Below, piece by piece: positions 50,908 to 59,081 of a DNA stretch of 64,000 nt. The notes beneath the pieces are model-generated. The model had not been told where the DNA came from. It worked only from the letters and a program-made list of their open reading frames with translations, and did not search any database. Within the stretch, counting starts at the first letter, position 1. Every line of letters begins with the position of its first letter. Origin of the DNA: Streptomyces rhizoryzae (GTDB lineage: Bacteria > Actinomycetota > Actinomycetes > Streptomycetales > Streptomycetaceae); NCBI RefSeq assembly GCF_023155275.1, contig NZ_JALMUV010000020.1, positions 56,590 through 120,589 of the forward strand, written 5' to 3'. The position numbers and the translations under genes are program-made.

Positions 50908-52170
50908 ATGACCCGGCCCGACCCGATGCCCCTGCTGCTCCTCGTCACCAACGGGCTGCGCGCGTACCGCGCCTACCTGTTGCGCTCGATCGCCACCCGC
51001 TACCGCGTCCACCTGATCAACAACGCCGAACCCACCTGGGAACGCCGGTACCTGGACGGCTTCACCGCGGTCCCCGACACCGGCGCCGACGCCGTCCTCG
51101 CCGCCGCCCGGCGGATCGCCGCCCGGCAGCCGGTGGACGGGGTGCTGAGCTGGCACGAGGAGCACATCGTGCAGGCCGCCCTGGTCGCCGAGGAGCTCGG
51201 CCTGCCCGGCACCCGGCCGGACGCGGTCCGCCGCTGCCGCGACAAGTTCGCCACCCGCACCGCCCTGGCCGCGGCCCGGCTGCCCCAGCCCGCGTTCGTG
51301 GTGGTCTCCGACCTGGACGAGGCGGCCGCCGCGGCCGAACGCCTCGGCTACCCGGTCGTCATCAAACCGCGGGCCGCCGGCGGCAGCCAGGGCGTGGTCC
51401 TGGTGCGGGACGCCGCCCAGCTCGCCGACCAGTTCACCGCCACCCGCGACGTTCCGGTCCCGCACACCCCGGTCTTCGACCAGGGTGTCCTGGTCGAGGA
51501 GTTCGTCGCCGGCCCCGAGGTCAGCGTGGACGCGGTGGTCCGCGACGGACGGGTGACCCCGCTGTTCCTGGGCCGCAAGGAAGTGGGCTTCGCCCCGTAC
51601 TTCGAGGAGACCGGGCACCTGGTCGACGGCGGCGAACCCCTCCTCGCCGACCCGGACTTCACCGCGATGCTCCAGGCGGTGCACACCGCACTGGGCTACA
51701 CCGACGGCTGGACGCACACCGAACTCAAACTCACCCCGCAGGGCCCCAAGGTCATCGAGGTCAACGGCCGGCTGGGCGGCGACCTCATCCCCTACCTCGG
51801 GATGCGCGCCACCGGCATCGACCCCGGCCTGGCCGCCGCGGCCGTCGCCTGCGGCCGGGAACCGGCGACCGCCGCCGCACACCGGTCGGTGGCCGGCGTC
51901 CGTTTCTTCTACCCGCCGCACAACGACGCGGTGATCGGGTCGGTGGGCTTCGACCGGACCGGACTGCCCGGCGCCATCGACCTGCTGGTGCCCCTGGTCG
52001 CCCCCGGCGACGTGGTCTCCCCGCCCCGCAAGGGCCTGATCGACGGCCGGGTCGCCCTCGCCACCGCGGTGGCCGGCACCCCGCAGGACCTCCGCGCCGC
52101 CCTGGACCGGGCCCAGGCCGCCCTGCGGCTGCGGATCGACGGCCACGCCGGGGCACCGGCCCCCGCCTGA
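50908..52170 (+). CDS. ATP-grasp ligase (L-amino-acid ligase-like, TblF/BacD-like role)
   Basis: A 420-residue ATP-grasp enzyme. The first ATP-binding Lys is in YPVVIKPRAAGGSQGVVLV, the hinge is GVLVEEFVAGPEVSVDAVV, and the Mg-binding acidic and Asn residues are in HTELKLTPQGPKVIEVNGRLGGDL. This is the pattern of BacD/YwfE-type L-amino-acid ligases, which join two free amino acids through an acyl phosphate. Tabtoxin is a dipeptide of the beta-lactam amino acid and Thr or Ser, made by an ATP-grasp ligase, so this enzyme should add the partner amino acid. It lies 25 bp downstream of the exporter gene. Confidence 0.9.
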   Translation: MTRPDPMPLLLLVTNGLRAYRAYLLRSIATRYRVHLINNAEPTWERRYLDGFTAVPDTGADAVLAAARRIAARQPVDGVLSWHEEHIVQAALVAEELGLPGTRPDAVRRCRDKFATRTALAAARLPQPAFVVVSDLDEAAAAAERLGYPVVIKPRAAGGSQGVVLVRDAAQLADQFTATRDVPVPHTPVFDQGVLVEEFVAGPEVSVDAVVRDGRVTPLFLGRKEVGFAPYFEETGHLVDGGEPLLADPDFTAMLQAVHTALGYTDGWTHTELKLTPQGPKVIEVNGRLGGDLIPYLGMRATGIDPGLAAAAVACGREPATAAAHRSVAGVRFFYPPHNDAVIGSVGFDRTGLPGAIDLLVPLVAPGDVVSPPRKGLIDGRVALATAVAGTPQDLRAALDRAQAALRLRIDGHAGAPAPA

Positions 52171-52294
52171 CCGCCGGCCATCCCGCCCCGCACTCCCCGC
52201 CAACTGTCGCCGTACGCCCCGGATTTTGGCGGATAAGGCACGGCGCCCCGTACACTGCCGCAACCGCACCGGCGGCTCAGGAGTCCTACCGGAC

Positions 52295-53035
52295 ATGAAG
52301 CCACGCATACCCTTCCGGCTCCGCAGAACCGCCACCGGCGCCCTCGGCCGGCGAGCGGGCGCGGCACTCGCCGTGACGTCCCTGACCCTCCCGCTGACCG
52401 TCGCCCTCGGCGGCACCGCGGAAGCCGCCGGCTCCGCGGGCTGCTACGGGCTCCGCGGTCCCTACCAGCGGCAGGCCGAACAGTTCCTCGGCCTCCGCGC
52501 CGACGGCCGCCAGTCGACCGCCGACTGCCGCGCCATCCGCGCCTTCCAGACCAGCCACGGCATCACCCCCAACTACGGGTACGCCGGCCCGGTCACCTGG
52601 AACGTGATGCAACTGGTCGCCAAGCAGCGGGCGGCCGGGCGGAATCCCAACAGCGCCCACAAGTGCCCCACCAACAAGGGGCGGATCGCCTGCGTCGACC
52701 TGACCCGCCAGCTCAGCTGGATCCAGGACGGCGGACGGCTGGTCTACGGGCCGGTGCCCGTACGCACCGGCCGCAAGGGCGGCGCCACCCGCACCGGTCT
52801 GAAGCGGATCTACTGGCGGCACCTGAACCACGTGTCGACCATCTACCACACGCCCATGCCGTACAGCCAGTTCTTCGACGGCGGGGAGGCGTTCCACGCC
52901 ATCAGCGGCAGCGTGTGGTCCGCCCCCGGCTCGCACGGCTGCGTCAACATGCGGCCCAACGACGCCAAGAAGTACTGGTCGCTGCTCCGCACCGGCGACG
53001 ACGTGTACGTCTACGGCCGCAAGGCCGGCACCTGA
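52295..53035 (+). CDS. Secreted L,D-transpeptidase (YkuD) with peptidoglycan-binding domain
   Basis: A 246-residue exported protein. A signal peptide (basic RLRRTATGALGRR, hydrophobic core, GGTAEAA) is followed by a peptidoglycan-binding repeat (about residues 50-110, RQAEQFLGLRADGRQST) and a YkuD domain with the catalytic pair H214 and C216 in SAPGSHGCVNMRPND. It would make 3-3 crosslinks in the cell wall. AGGAG lies nine bases before the ATG. It follows block IV after 124 bp, but has a general wall function and is probably not part of the cluster. Confidence 0.93.
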   Translation: MKPRIPFRLRRTATGALGRRAGAALAVTSLTLPLTVALGGTAEAAGSAGCYGLRGPYQRQAEQFLGLRADGRQSTADCRAIRAFQTSHGITPNYGYAGPVTWNVMQLVAKQRAAGRNPNSAHKCPTNKGRIACVDLTRQLSWIQDGGRLVYGPVPVRTGRKGGATRTGLKRIYWRHLNHVSTIYHTPMPYSQFFDGGEAFHAISGSVWSAPGSHGCVNMRPNDAKKYWSLLRTGDDVYVYGRKAGT

Positions 53036-53096
53036 CCGGACCGTCCCGGTGCGGGCGGGCCGATGCCGGCCCGCCCGCACCGTGCCGTGCGCGGCC

Positions 53097-53600
53097 TCAG
53101 CGGGCCAGCAGGGTGTAGAGCGCCATCGGCGTCACATAGCCCGGCCACCGGCCGTCGGCGAAGAGGTGGACCCCGGCGTCCTGGTAGCACTGGTCGACGA
53201 GCTGGGAGCAGATCATGTGCCGGGTGCTGGCCACATAGCGGCGCAGCCCCGGCACGGGCAGACGGAAGCGGTGGGTGGCGATCGCCAGATAGTCGAGGAA
53301 GCTGTAGGGCACGCCCACGTAGCGGTCGGACGCCGCGCAGATCCGCTCGCGCTGCTGCTCGGTGAGCCCCTTCGGGCACACGTAGAGCACATCGGAGCCG
53401 TGGTACGCGCTGAGCGAGCGGATGCGGGCGCCGCCCGGCTCGGCCTCCAGCAGCCGGTCGCCGGGCAGGACGAGGAAGGCGTGTTCGTAGTCGGCGAAGC
53501 CGTCTCCGTTGATCCACTGGCCGAAGCGGATCAGCCGGCCGGTGACACCGGATATCTGGGTGAGACCGATGTCACCGGGCAGGGGATGGGTGTGCTTCAT
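53097..53600 (-). CDS. YiiX-like (permuted NlpC/P60) cysteine hydrolase
   Basis: A 167-residue protein. The order of catalytic residues is permuted relative to papain: H40 in ADYEHAFLVLPGD first, then C131 in RHMICSQLVDQCYQDAG. That is the YiiX/lecithin:retinol-acyltransferase-like arrangement. PYSFLDYLAI and DRYVGVPYS are further family traits. There is no signal peptide. Members hydrolyse amides or thioesters; the substrate here is unknown. It is a single gene converging on the L,D-transpeptidase. Confidence 0.8.
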   Translation of the reverse strand: MKHTHPLPGDIGLTQISGVTGRLIRFGQWINGDGFADYEHAFLVLPGDRLLEAEPGGARIRSLSAYHGSDVLYVCPKGLTEQQRERICAASDRYVGVPYSFLDYLAIATHRFRLPVPGLRRYVASTRHMICSQLVDQCYQDAGVHLFADGRWPGYVTPMALYTLLAR

Positions 53601-53851
53601 GAGCGGCTCCAGGGCGCGTAGAAGCGGATTCCCCCTGGTGATACCCGCTCTCCGGCCGCCCGCACCGCGCCCGCGGGGCCCGCCTGCACCCCCCGGCGCG
53701 CACCGCCGTGGCCCCCGGGACAGCGGTGGTTGATGGTGCGTCAGCTGACGGAACGGGTACGTCTCCGGCGACCCGGACCACGCCCCGTCGGCGACCCGAC
53801 GCCGCGGCCCGGACGCGAACGGCACCGACGGCGAAGGAGCGCGAGACCACC

Positions 53852-54658
53852 ATGGCCCCCGGCACCACCGACACCCCGGCGACCCCGGCCCCCACCGCAT
53901 CCGACCGCACCCCCCTGGCCGGCACCGTCGCACTGGTCACCGGCGCCTCCAGCGGCATCGGCGCCGCCACCGCCTGGGCCCTGGCCCGCGCGGGCTGCGC
54001 ACTCGCCCTGGTCGCCCGGCGCGCCGACCGGCTGCGCGACCTCACCGCGGCCCTCACCGAGCAGGCCGGCGGCCCGGCGGCCGCGTTCACCGCCGACCTC
54101 GGCGACCCGGACCAGCCCCGCCAGGCGGTCGCCCGGACCGTGGAGCGCTTCGGCCGCCTGGACGTCCTGGTGAACAGCGCCGGGTACGCCGCCCGCGGCG
54201 CGGTGGACGAAGCCGACCCCGCTGACTGGGACCGGATGATCGACCTCAACCTCAAGGCGGTGCTGCGGATGTCCCACGCCGCCCTCCCGCACCTCCTGCG
54301 CGCCGCGCGGACGGGCCCGCGCGGCGTCGCCGACCTGGTGACCGTCAGCTCCGTCGCCGGCCGGGTACCCCGCAAGAACAACGGCGTCTACTCGGCCACC
54401 AAGCACGCCGTGGGCACCTTCAGCGAGGCGCTGCGCCAGGAGGTCACCGGCCGCGGCGTCCGCGTCGGCCTGGTCGAACCGGGCCTGACCGTCACCGAGA
54501 TGACCGCCGGCGGCCGGATCACCTCCTCCGACGGCATGCCGGAGGACGCCTGGCTGCACGCCGAGGACATCGCCCGCAGCATCGCCTTCATGGTCACCCA
54601 GCCGGCCCGGGTCGCCCTCAACGAGATCATGGTCCGGCCCACCGCCCAGGAGCGCTGA
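53852..54658 (+). CDS. Short-chain dehydrogenase/reductase
   Basis: A 268-residue Rossmann oxidoreductase. The coenzyme motif TGASSGIG is at about residues 30-37, NSAG (NNAG equivalent) follows, and the catalytic Ser, Tyr and Lys are in VSSVAGRV and YSATKHAV. R residues after the second strand (ARRADR) favour NADPH. The ATG at 53852 has GAAGGAG upstream. The substrate is unknown. A metallophosphoesterase gene starts 3 bp after its stop, so they are cotranscribed. Confidence 0.93.
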   Translation: MAPGTTDTPATPAPTASDRTPLAGTVALVTGASSGIGAATAWALARAGCALALVARRADRLRDLTAALTEQAGGPAAAFTADLGDPDQPRQAVARTVERFGRLDVLVNSAGYAARGAVDEADPADWDRMIDLNLKAVLRMSHAALPHLLRAARTGPRGVADLVTVSSVAGRVPRKNNGVYSATKHAVGTFSEALRQEVTGRGVRVGLVEPGLTVTEMTAGGRITSSDGMPEDAWLHAEDIARSIAFMVTQPARVALNEIMVRPTAQER

Positions 54659-54660
54659 CC

Positions 54661-55164
54661 GTGCGCCTGCTCCTGACCTCCGACACCCACGTCCCGCGGC
54701 GCGCCAAGGTACTCCCGGCGCAGCTGCTCGACGCCCTCGCGGCCGCCGACGCCGTGGTGCACGCCGGCGACTGGACCGACACCGCCACCCTCGACCTGTT
54801 CCAGGCCCGCGCCCGCCGCCTGATCGGCGTGTACGGCAACAACGACGGCCCCGACCTGCGCGCCAGACTGCCCGAGGTGGCCCACGCCGAACTGGACGGG
54901 CTGCGGTTCGGCGTGGTCCACGAGACCGGCCCGGCCGCGGGCCGGGAACGCCGCTGCGCCGACCGCTTCCCGGAACTCGACGTGCTGGTCTTCGGGCACA
55001 GCCACATCCCCTGGGACAGCACGGCCGGCAACGGGCTGCGGCTGCTGAACCCCGGTTCGCCCACCGACCGCCGCCGGCAGCCGCACTGCACCTACATGAC
55101 CGCGCAGATCACCGGCGGCCGGCTCACCGGCGTGACGCTGCACCGCCTGCCGCCCCGCCGGTGA
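54661..55164 (+). CDS. YfcE-like metallophosphoesterase
   Basis: A 167-residue phosphodiesterase. The dinuclear metal motifs appear in order: SDTHV (D-x-H), HAGDWTD (GD), GNNDG (GNH/D class) and FGHSHIP (GHxH). The size and YGNNDGPDLR segment match the YfcE/MJ0936 family, which cleaves cyclic nucleotides or phosphodiesters in the cytoplasm; the natural substrate is usually unknown. The GTG start directly follows the SDR stop. Confidence 0.9.
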   Translation: MRLLLTSDTHVPRRAKVLPAQLLDALAAADAVVHAGDWTDTATLDLFQARARRLIGVYGNNDGPDLRARLPEVAHAELDGLRFGVVHETGPAAGRERRCADRFPELDVLVFGHSHIPWDSTAGNGLRLLNPGSPTDRRRQPHCTYMTAQITGGRLTGVTLHRLPPRR

Positions 55165-55171
55165 GCGCCGT

Positions 55172-55681
55172 TCACCGGCCCAGCAGCCCCCGCACATAGG
55201 CCGCCTGGCCGGCGTGCTGGAGGCCGTCCGCCAGCACGCTGACCAGGCGGACGCCCAGGGTGACCGGGGGCGACCAGTTCCGGTCGACGACCTGCCCGAG
55301 GTCCTTCACGGCGACGGTGCGCAGATAGCGCACCGTGCTCTCGTGCACCGCCGCGTGATAGCCGGTCAGCAGCTCGGCGGTCAACCCGCGGACCCGCGCC
55401 ACGTCCTTGCGGCTGTGCCCGTAGCCGGTGTCCTCCTCGGGGAACGGCAGCCCGAACGCCTCGTACCACTCGTCCGCGCTCCAGATCTGCTCGGTGCCGG
55501 CCACCCCGGCGACGTGGTCGTCCTGCACCCGCGTCAGGTGCCAGACCAGCCAGGCGAGGGAGTTGGCGCGGGCGTCGGGGCGGGTGGCGAGTTCCTCGGT
55601 CCCGAGCCCGTCGACCGCCTCCTCCACGGCCTCCCGGACGCGGCCGAAGGCGTCGACGAGCAGATCGGTGCTGGCGGACAT
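55172..55681 (-). CDS. DinB-like / mycothiol-dependent enzyme family protein
   Basis: A 169-residue helical protein. The pattern SLAWLVWHLTRVQDDHVAGVAG near residues 40-60 places a His in the first metal helix, and LADGLQHAGQAAYVRG near the end supplies another; this is the DinB/DUF664 metal-site layout. Related actinobacterial proteins are thiol-S-transferases using mycothiol. The exact reaction is unknown. It is convergent with the phosphoesterase gene (7 bp between stops). Confidence 0.8.
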   Translation of the reverse strand: MSASTDLLVDAFGRVREAVEEAVDGLGTEELATRPDARANSLAWLVWHLTRVQDDHVAGVAGTEQIWSADEWYEAFGLPFPEEDTGYGHSRKDVARVRGLTAELLTGYHAAVHESTVRYLRTVAVKDLGQVVDRNWSPPVTLGVRLVSVLADGLQHAGQAAYVRGLLGR

Positions 55682-55825
55682 GGCGGCTCCGTAGGGGTGG
55701 GGGAGGGGCGGCCCGGCGGCCGGGCCCTCCATCGTCGCAAGCCCGGCCGGGCGCCGCCGCCCGGCGCACCCCGGGCGGCCGGCCGGTCCGCCGCATGGCC
55801 GAAGCCCGCGCCGGATGACGCCGCG

Positions 55826-56314
55826 TCAGCGGGCGGACCGCACCGCGAGGGTGTCGAGCAGGGCCTGCGCCGGCCGCAGGGCCCGGTCCCCGGCGCCGAC
55901 CACGCCGAGGATGCGGGGGAGCGGCTCCACCACGCGCACCAGGCGGCCGGCCCGGAGGTAGGGGTTCGGATCGCGCAGCGCGGCCTCCAGCGCGGGCCGG
56001 GTCCAGTACGTCCGGGCCAGGCCGAGCGCCCAGCGGTGCTCGTCCTCGTAGGGCAGCCACCGGCCGGCGGCGTACGCGTCCGCCAGGTCATGCGCCTGGC
56101 GGGCCATCACCTGCCAGCTGAAGTCCTCCTCGATCAGCTCGCGGCGCCGGCGGCCGGGACGGTCCTCGCTGCACGGCGTGCAGAGCCGCACCTGCCGCTG
56201 CGGACCCAGCGGCGGCCGGACGGTGAGCACGGGCGCGCCGGCCGCGGGGCGGCGGTCATGGCACAGGTCGCAGGTGGCCGCGCCGGCGCTCGGAAGGTGT
56301 GGATAACAGGTCAC
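55826..56314 (-). CDS. Hypothetical protein with two CxxC pairs
   Basis: A 162-residue protein with a GTG start. C15-x2-C18 (TCDLCHD) and C45-x2-C48 (LCTPCSE) form a probable zinc ribbon. The C-terminal ~100 residues are helical and Arg/Leu-rich (HRWALGLARTYWTRPALEAALR, LRAGRLVRVVEPLPRILGVVG). I do not recognise the family. It stands alone between the DinB-like gene and a divergent secreted nuclease-like gene. Confidence 0.65.
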   Translation of the reverse strand: MTCYPHLPSAGAATCDLCHDRRPAAGAPVLTVRPPLGPQRQVRLCTPCSEDRPGRRRRELIEEDFSWQVMARQAHDLADAYAAGRWLPYEDEHRWALGLARTYWTRPALEAALRDPNPYLRAGRLVRVVEPLPRILGVVGAGDRALRPAQALLDTLAVRSAR

Positions 56315-56568
56315 GAAGGGCTCAACGACGCAGACGGGACCGGGTGGCGTGGCACGCGAGCGAGAGGCTCCGGCAACGATGCGGCGTTGTGCTGCGGCAT
56401 GCCAACAACCCTACCCGGCCCAGGAGTTGGCCAACAGTTTCCCACGGAACGGTCACAATTGGGCATGTACACGTCTTGTTCATCCCAGGGGTCTACCCGC
56501 ATAGAACGCGGGGTGGTGCCATGACGTCACCCGCCCGGCAGACCGCCGGGCCCGACCCCGGAGCCCCC

Positions 56569-57090
56569 ATGCGATCGATACGCCGAATCGCCTCCGCGAC
56601 CACCGCACTCGCCCTCGCCACCGCCGGCCTGGTCCTCACCACCGGCAGCGCCCACGCCGCGACCTGCTCCCAGTCCCGGCTCCCCCTCCCGGACCGCGCC
56701 TGCACACCCGGCGCCTTCAACCCGGACGTCACCCAGGCCACCATCGGCTCGACCATCTGCGTCCCCGGCTGGACCAAGACCGTCCGCCCGCCGGTCTCCT
56801 ACACCACCCCGCTGAAGATCAAGCAGATCGGCGCCTACGGCTACACCGACACCGCCACCGCCGACTACGAAGAGGACCACCTCGTCCCCCTCGAACTCGG
56901 CGGCGCACCCCGCGACCCCAAGAACCTCTGGCCCGAGCCCCGCTACGGCCAGCAGCCCGCCGCCAGCAAGGACTCCGTCGAGAACAAGCTCAAGACCGCC
57001 GTCTGCGACGGCACCGTCACCCTCGACGCCGCCCGCAACGCCATCGCCACCGACTGGACCACCGCCCTGGCCAAGGTCGGCCTCGGCTGA
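56569..57090 (+). CDS. Secreted HNH-nuclease-like protein
   Basis: A 173-residue exported protein. I chose the ATG at 56569 since it gives a normal signal peptide (RSIRRIASATTALALATAGL, ending SAHAA) and GGAG precedes it; an upstream ATG at 56521 would add 16 residues. The mature chain has paired Cys (ATCSQSRLPLPDRAC) and the DHLVPLELGG-x-NLWPEP motif, which resembles the HNH fold of small secreted Streptomyces nucleases. Activity is inferred from that motif only. Confidence 0.75.
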   Translation: MRSIRRIASATTALALATAGLVLTTGSAHAATCSQSRLPLPDRACTPGAFNPDVTQATIGSTICVPGWTKTVRPPVSYTTPLKIKQIGAYGYTDTATADYEEDHLVPLELGGAPRDPKNLWPEPRYGQQPAASKDSVENKLKTAVCDGTVTLDAARNAIATDWTTALAKVGLG

Positions 57091-57192
57091 CCCACCGCGC
57101 ACACCGGCCGCCGCCCCGGACACCCGCGCGGCCCCACCGCCGGTGACCGGCGGCGGGCCACCCACCCGGTGGCCCGCCGCCCCGCCCGCCGC

Positions 57193-57948
57193 TCACCGCC
57201 GCGTCGCCACCACCAGCCGGCACCGCGGACTCCCGTCCGCCCGCCACCCCAGCTCCGGCAGCGCCCGCAACTCCACCCCCAGGCCCGCCCCCGCCAGCTC
57301 CGCCCGCACGTCGGACAGCCGGAAGCCCCGGTAATACATCACGAACCGCGGCCGCCACAGCGCATTGCGGACCCGCATCACGCCATCGAAACCCAGCAGC
57401 CCCCAATACCGCGCCGACCCCGGCCGGGCCGGCGCCACCACCGGGAACACGAACCGCCCGCCGGGCCGCAGCACCGACGCCACCTGCGCGAACAGACCCG
57501 GCCGGGCCCGCGGCAGAAAGTGCCCGAACGCCCCGAAACTCACCACCACATCGAAGACCGGCCCGAACGGCAACGCCCGGGCATCCGCCCGCACCCACGC
57601 CGGCCGCGGCCCGCCCACCCCGCCGGAACCCCCCTCCGGCCCGGCCGCCGCCCGCAGCCGCTCCCGCCCCACCGCGAGCATCCCCGCACTGATATCGACA
57701 CCGATCACCCGCTCCCGGCACACCCGCCGCAGCACCTCCACCCCGGCCCCCGTACCGCAGCACAGATCCAGCCCGCTGCCGAACGGCCCCAGCCCCCGCA
57801 ACTCCCGCAACACCGGCCCCAGCACCGTCTCCGGCGTCCGGAACGGCGTCCGGTCGAACTTCGGGGCGAGCAGGTCGTACCCCCGCTCCACCGACGACAG
57901 CGCCTGCACGGCCAGTTCACGCAACGTAGGACCCTCGGGAGCGAACAT
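57193..57948 (-). CDS. Class I SAM-dependent methyltransferase
   Basis: A 251-residue methyltransferase. Motif I is GLDLCCGTGAGVEVL, the second strand ends VIGVDISAGMLAVGRERL, and post-motifs WVRADARALPF, DVVVSFGAFGHF and LRPGGRFVFPV follow, the regular order of the Methyltransf_25/11 group. The substrate is unknown. It is followed on the same strand by nothing within 100 bp, and the protease gene upstream is separate. The GC-rich codon pattern is as in its neighbours. Confidence 0.9.
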   Translation of the reverse strand: MFAPEGPTLRELAVQALSSVERGYDLLAPKFDRTPFRTPETVLGPVLRELRGLGPFGSGLDLCCGTGAGVEVLRRVCRERVIGVDISAGMLAVGRERLRAAAGPEGGSGGVGGPRPAWVRADARALPFGPVFDVVVSFGAFGHFLPRARPGLFAQVASVLRPGGRFVFPVVAPARPGSARYWGLLGFDGVMRVRNALWRPRFVMYYRGFRLSDVRAELAGAGLGVELRALPELGWRADGSPRCRLVVATRR

Positions 57949-58001
57949 CGCGCCAGCATAGGCGCCCGCCCACCGGCCCCCGCGGGACACCCGCCCGGCC
58001 C

Positions 58002-58787
58002 CTACGACCGCGCGATATAGGCGTGGATCGCCGGATCGCTGACCTTCGTGTACACCCCCGGATGCCCCGGCGACGCACACCCCGTCCCCCACGACGCGAT
58101 CCCCGCCAGCCGGCCGCCCACCACCAGCGGACCCCCGCTGTCCCCCTGGCACGCGTCCTTCCGGCCCGCCTCGTAGCCGTAACACGTCATCCGCGGCGTG
58201 ATCGAGGACGGCCCGTACGCCCCCTTGCAGTACGCGTCGCTGAGCTTGGGCACCGCCACCTGCCGCAACCGCACCGGGAGGTCACCCCCGTCCCGTGTCG
58301 CGCCCCACCCCGTCACCGTCGCCGGCGTTCCCTCCGCGGGCTCCCGCCCCGGCTCCACCAGCCCGATCGCCCGCACCCCGGGCCCGAAATCCAGTGGCGA
58401 CGCCAGCACCAGCACCGCCACGTCGTAATCGATCGTCGCCGCGTCGAACCGCGGATGCCGCAGCACCCGCGCCACCCGCACCACCTGGCCCCCCGACCCG
58501 CGGACACTGCTGCCCGCCTGCACGCTCAGCGCGCCCGGCGGCGCCTCGGCGGTGCAGTGCGCCGCGGTCACCACCGCGTCCGCCCGGATGATCGAAGCCC
58601 CGCAGATGTGCCCGCCGGCACTGCGCAGCGACACCTGCCACGGCACCTCCCGCACATCCGCGTCCGTACCCCCCACGATCCGGGTCGCGGGCACCGTCCC
58701 GCCCGCCGCCGGCGCGACCGCGGGCCCCAGCACCGCACCGCACACCGCGGCCGCCGCCGCCCCGCACCGCAGCCATGACCGAGCCAT
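58002..58787 (-). CDS. Secreted trypsin-like serine protease
   Basis: A 261-residue S1A protease precursor. A signal peptide (RSWLRCGAAAAAVCGAVLG) and short pro-segment are followed by RIVGGTDADVREVPWQVSL, the mature start. The triad is H in VVTAAHCTAE, D in DYDVAVLVL and S in CQGDSGGPLVV; the specificity Asp six residues before Ser (KDACQGDSG) gives trypsin-like cleavage after Arg/Lys. WGTGCASPGHPGVYTKVS is typical of the C-terminus. It resembles the S. griseus trypsin group. Confidence 0.95.
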   Translation of the reverse strand: MARSWLRCGAAAAAVCGAVLGPAVAPAAGGTVPATRIVGGTDADVREVPWQVSLRSAGGHICGASIIRADAVVTAAHCTAEAPPGALSVQAGSSVRGSGGQVVRVARVLRHPRFDAATIDYDVAVLVLASPLDFGPGVRAIGLVEPGREPAEGTPATVTGWGATRDGGDLPVRLRQVAVPKLSDAYCKGAYGPSSITPRMTCYGYEAGRKDACQGDSGGPLVVGGRLAGIASWGTGCASPGHPGVYTKVSDPAIHAYIARS

Positions 58788-59081
58788 TCCGCCTCCCGCC
58801 TTCCGGACCGGCCAGCACCCTCCTCCGGGATCCTCCGCGACCGACGGTACGCACGGGCCGGAGAGCGGGGGCATTCCATCGAATTGGTGGTCTTCCACGG
58901 CACGGCGTTTGAGCCCGCACCCCCCGCAGCGGGCCCGCACCCGGGCCGGCCCCCCTCCACCCGCACCTGAGACACGACCCCGGGACCCCCTCGCACACCA
59001 CGGCGAGCGGCCCCGAAGTGCGTACGCTGAACAGGCCGCTATCGATGGCCGGAACTTTTCGGCGTACGACAGGAGCACACG

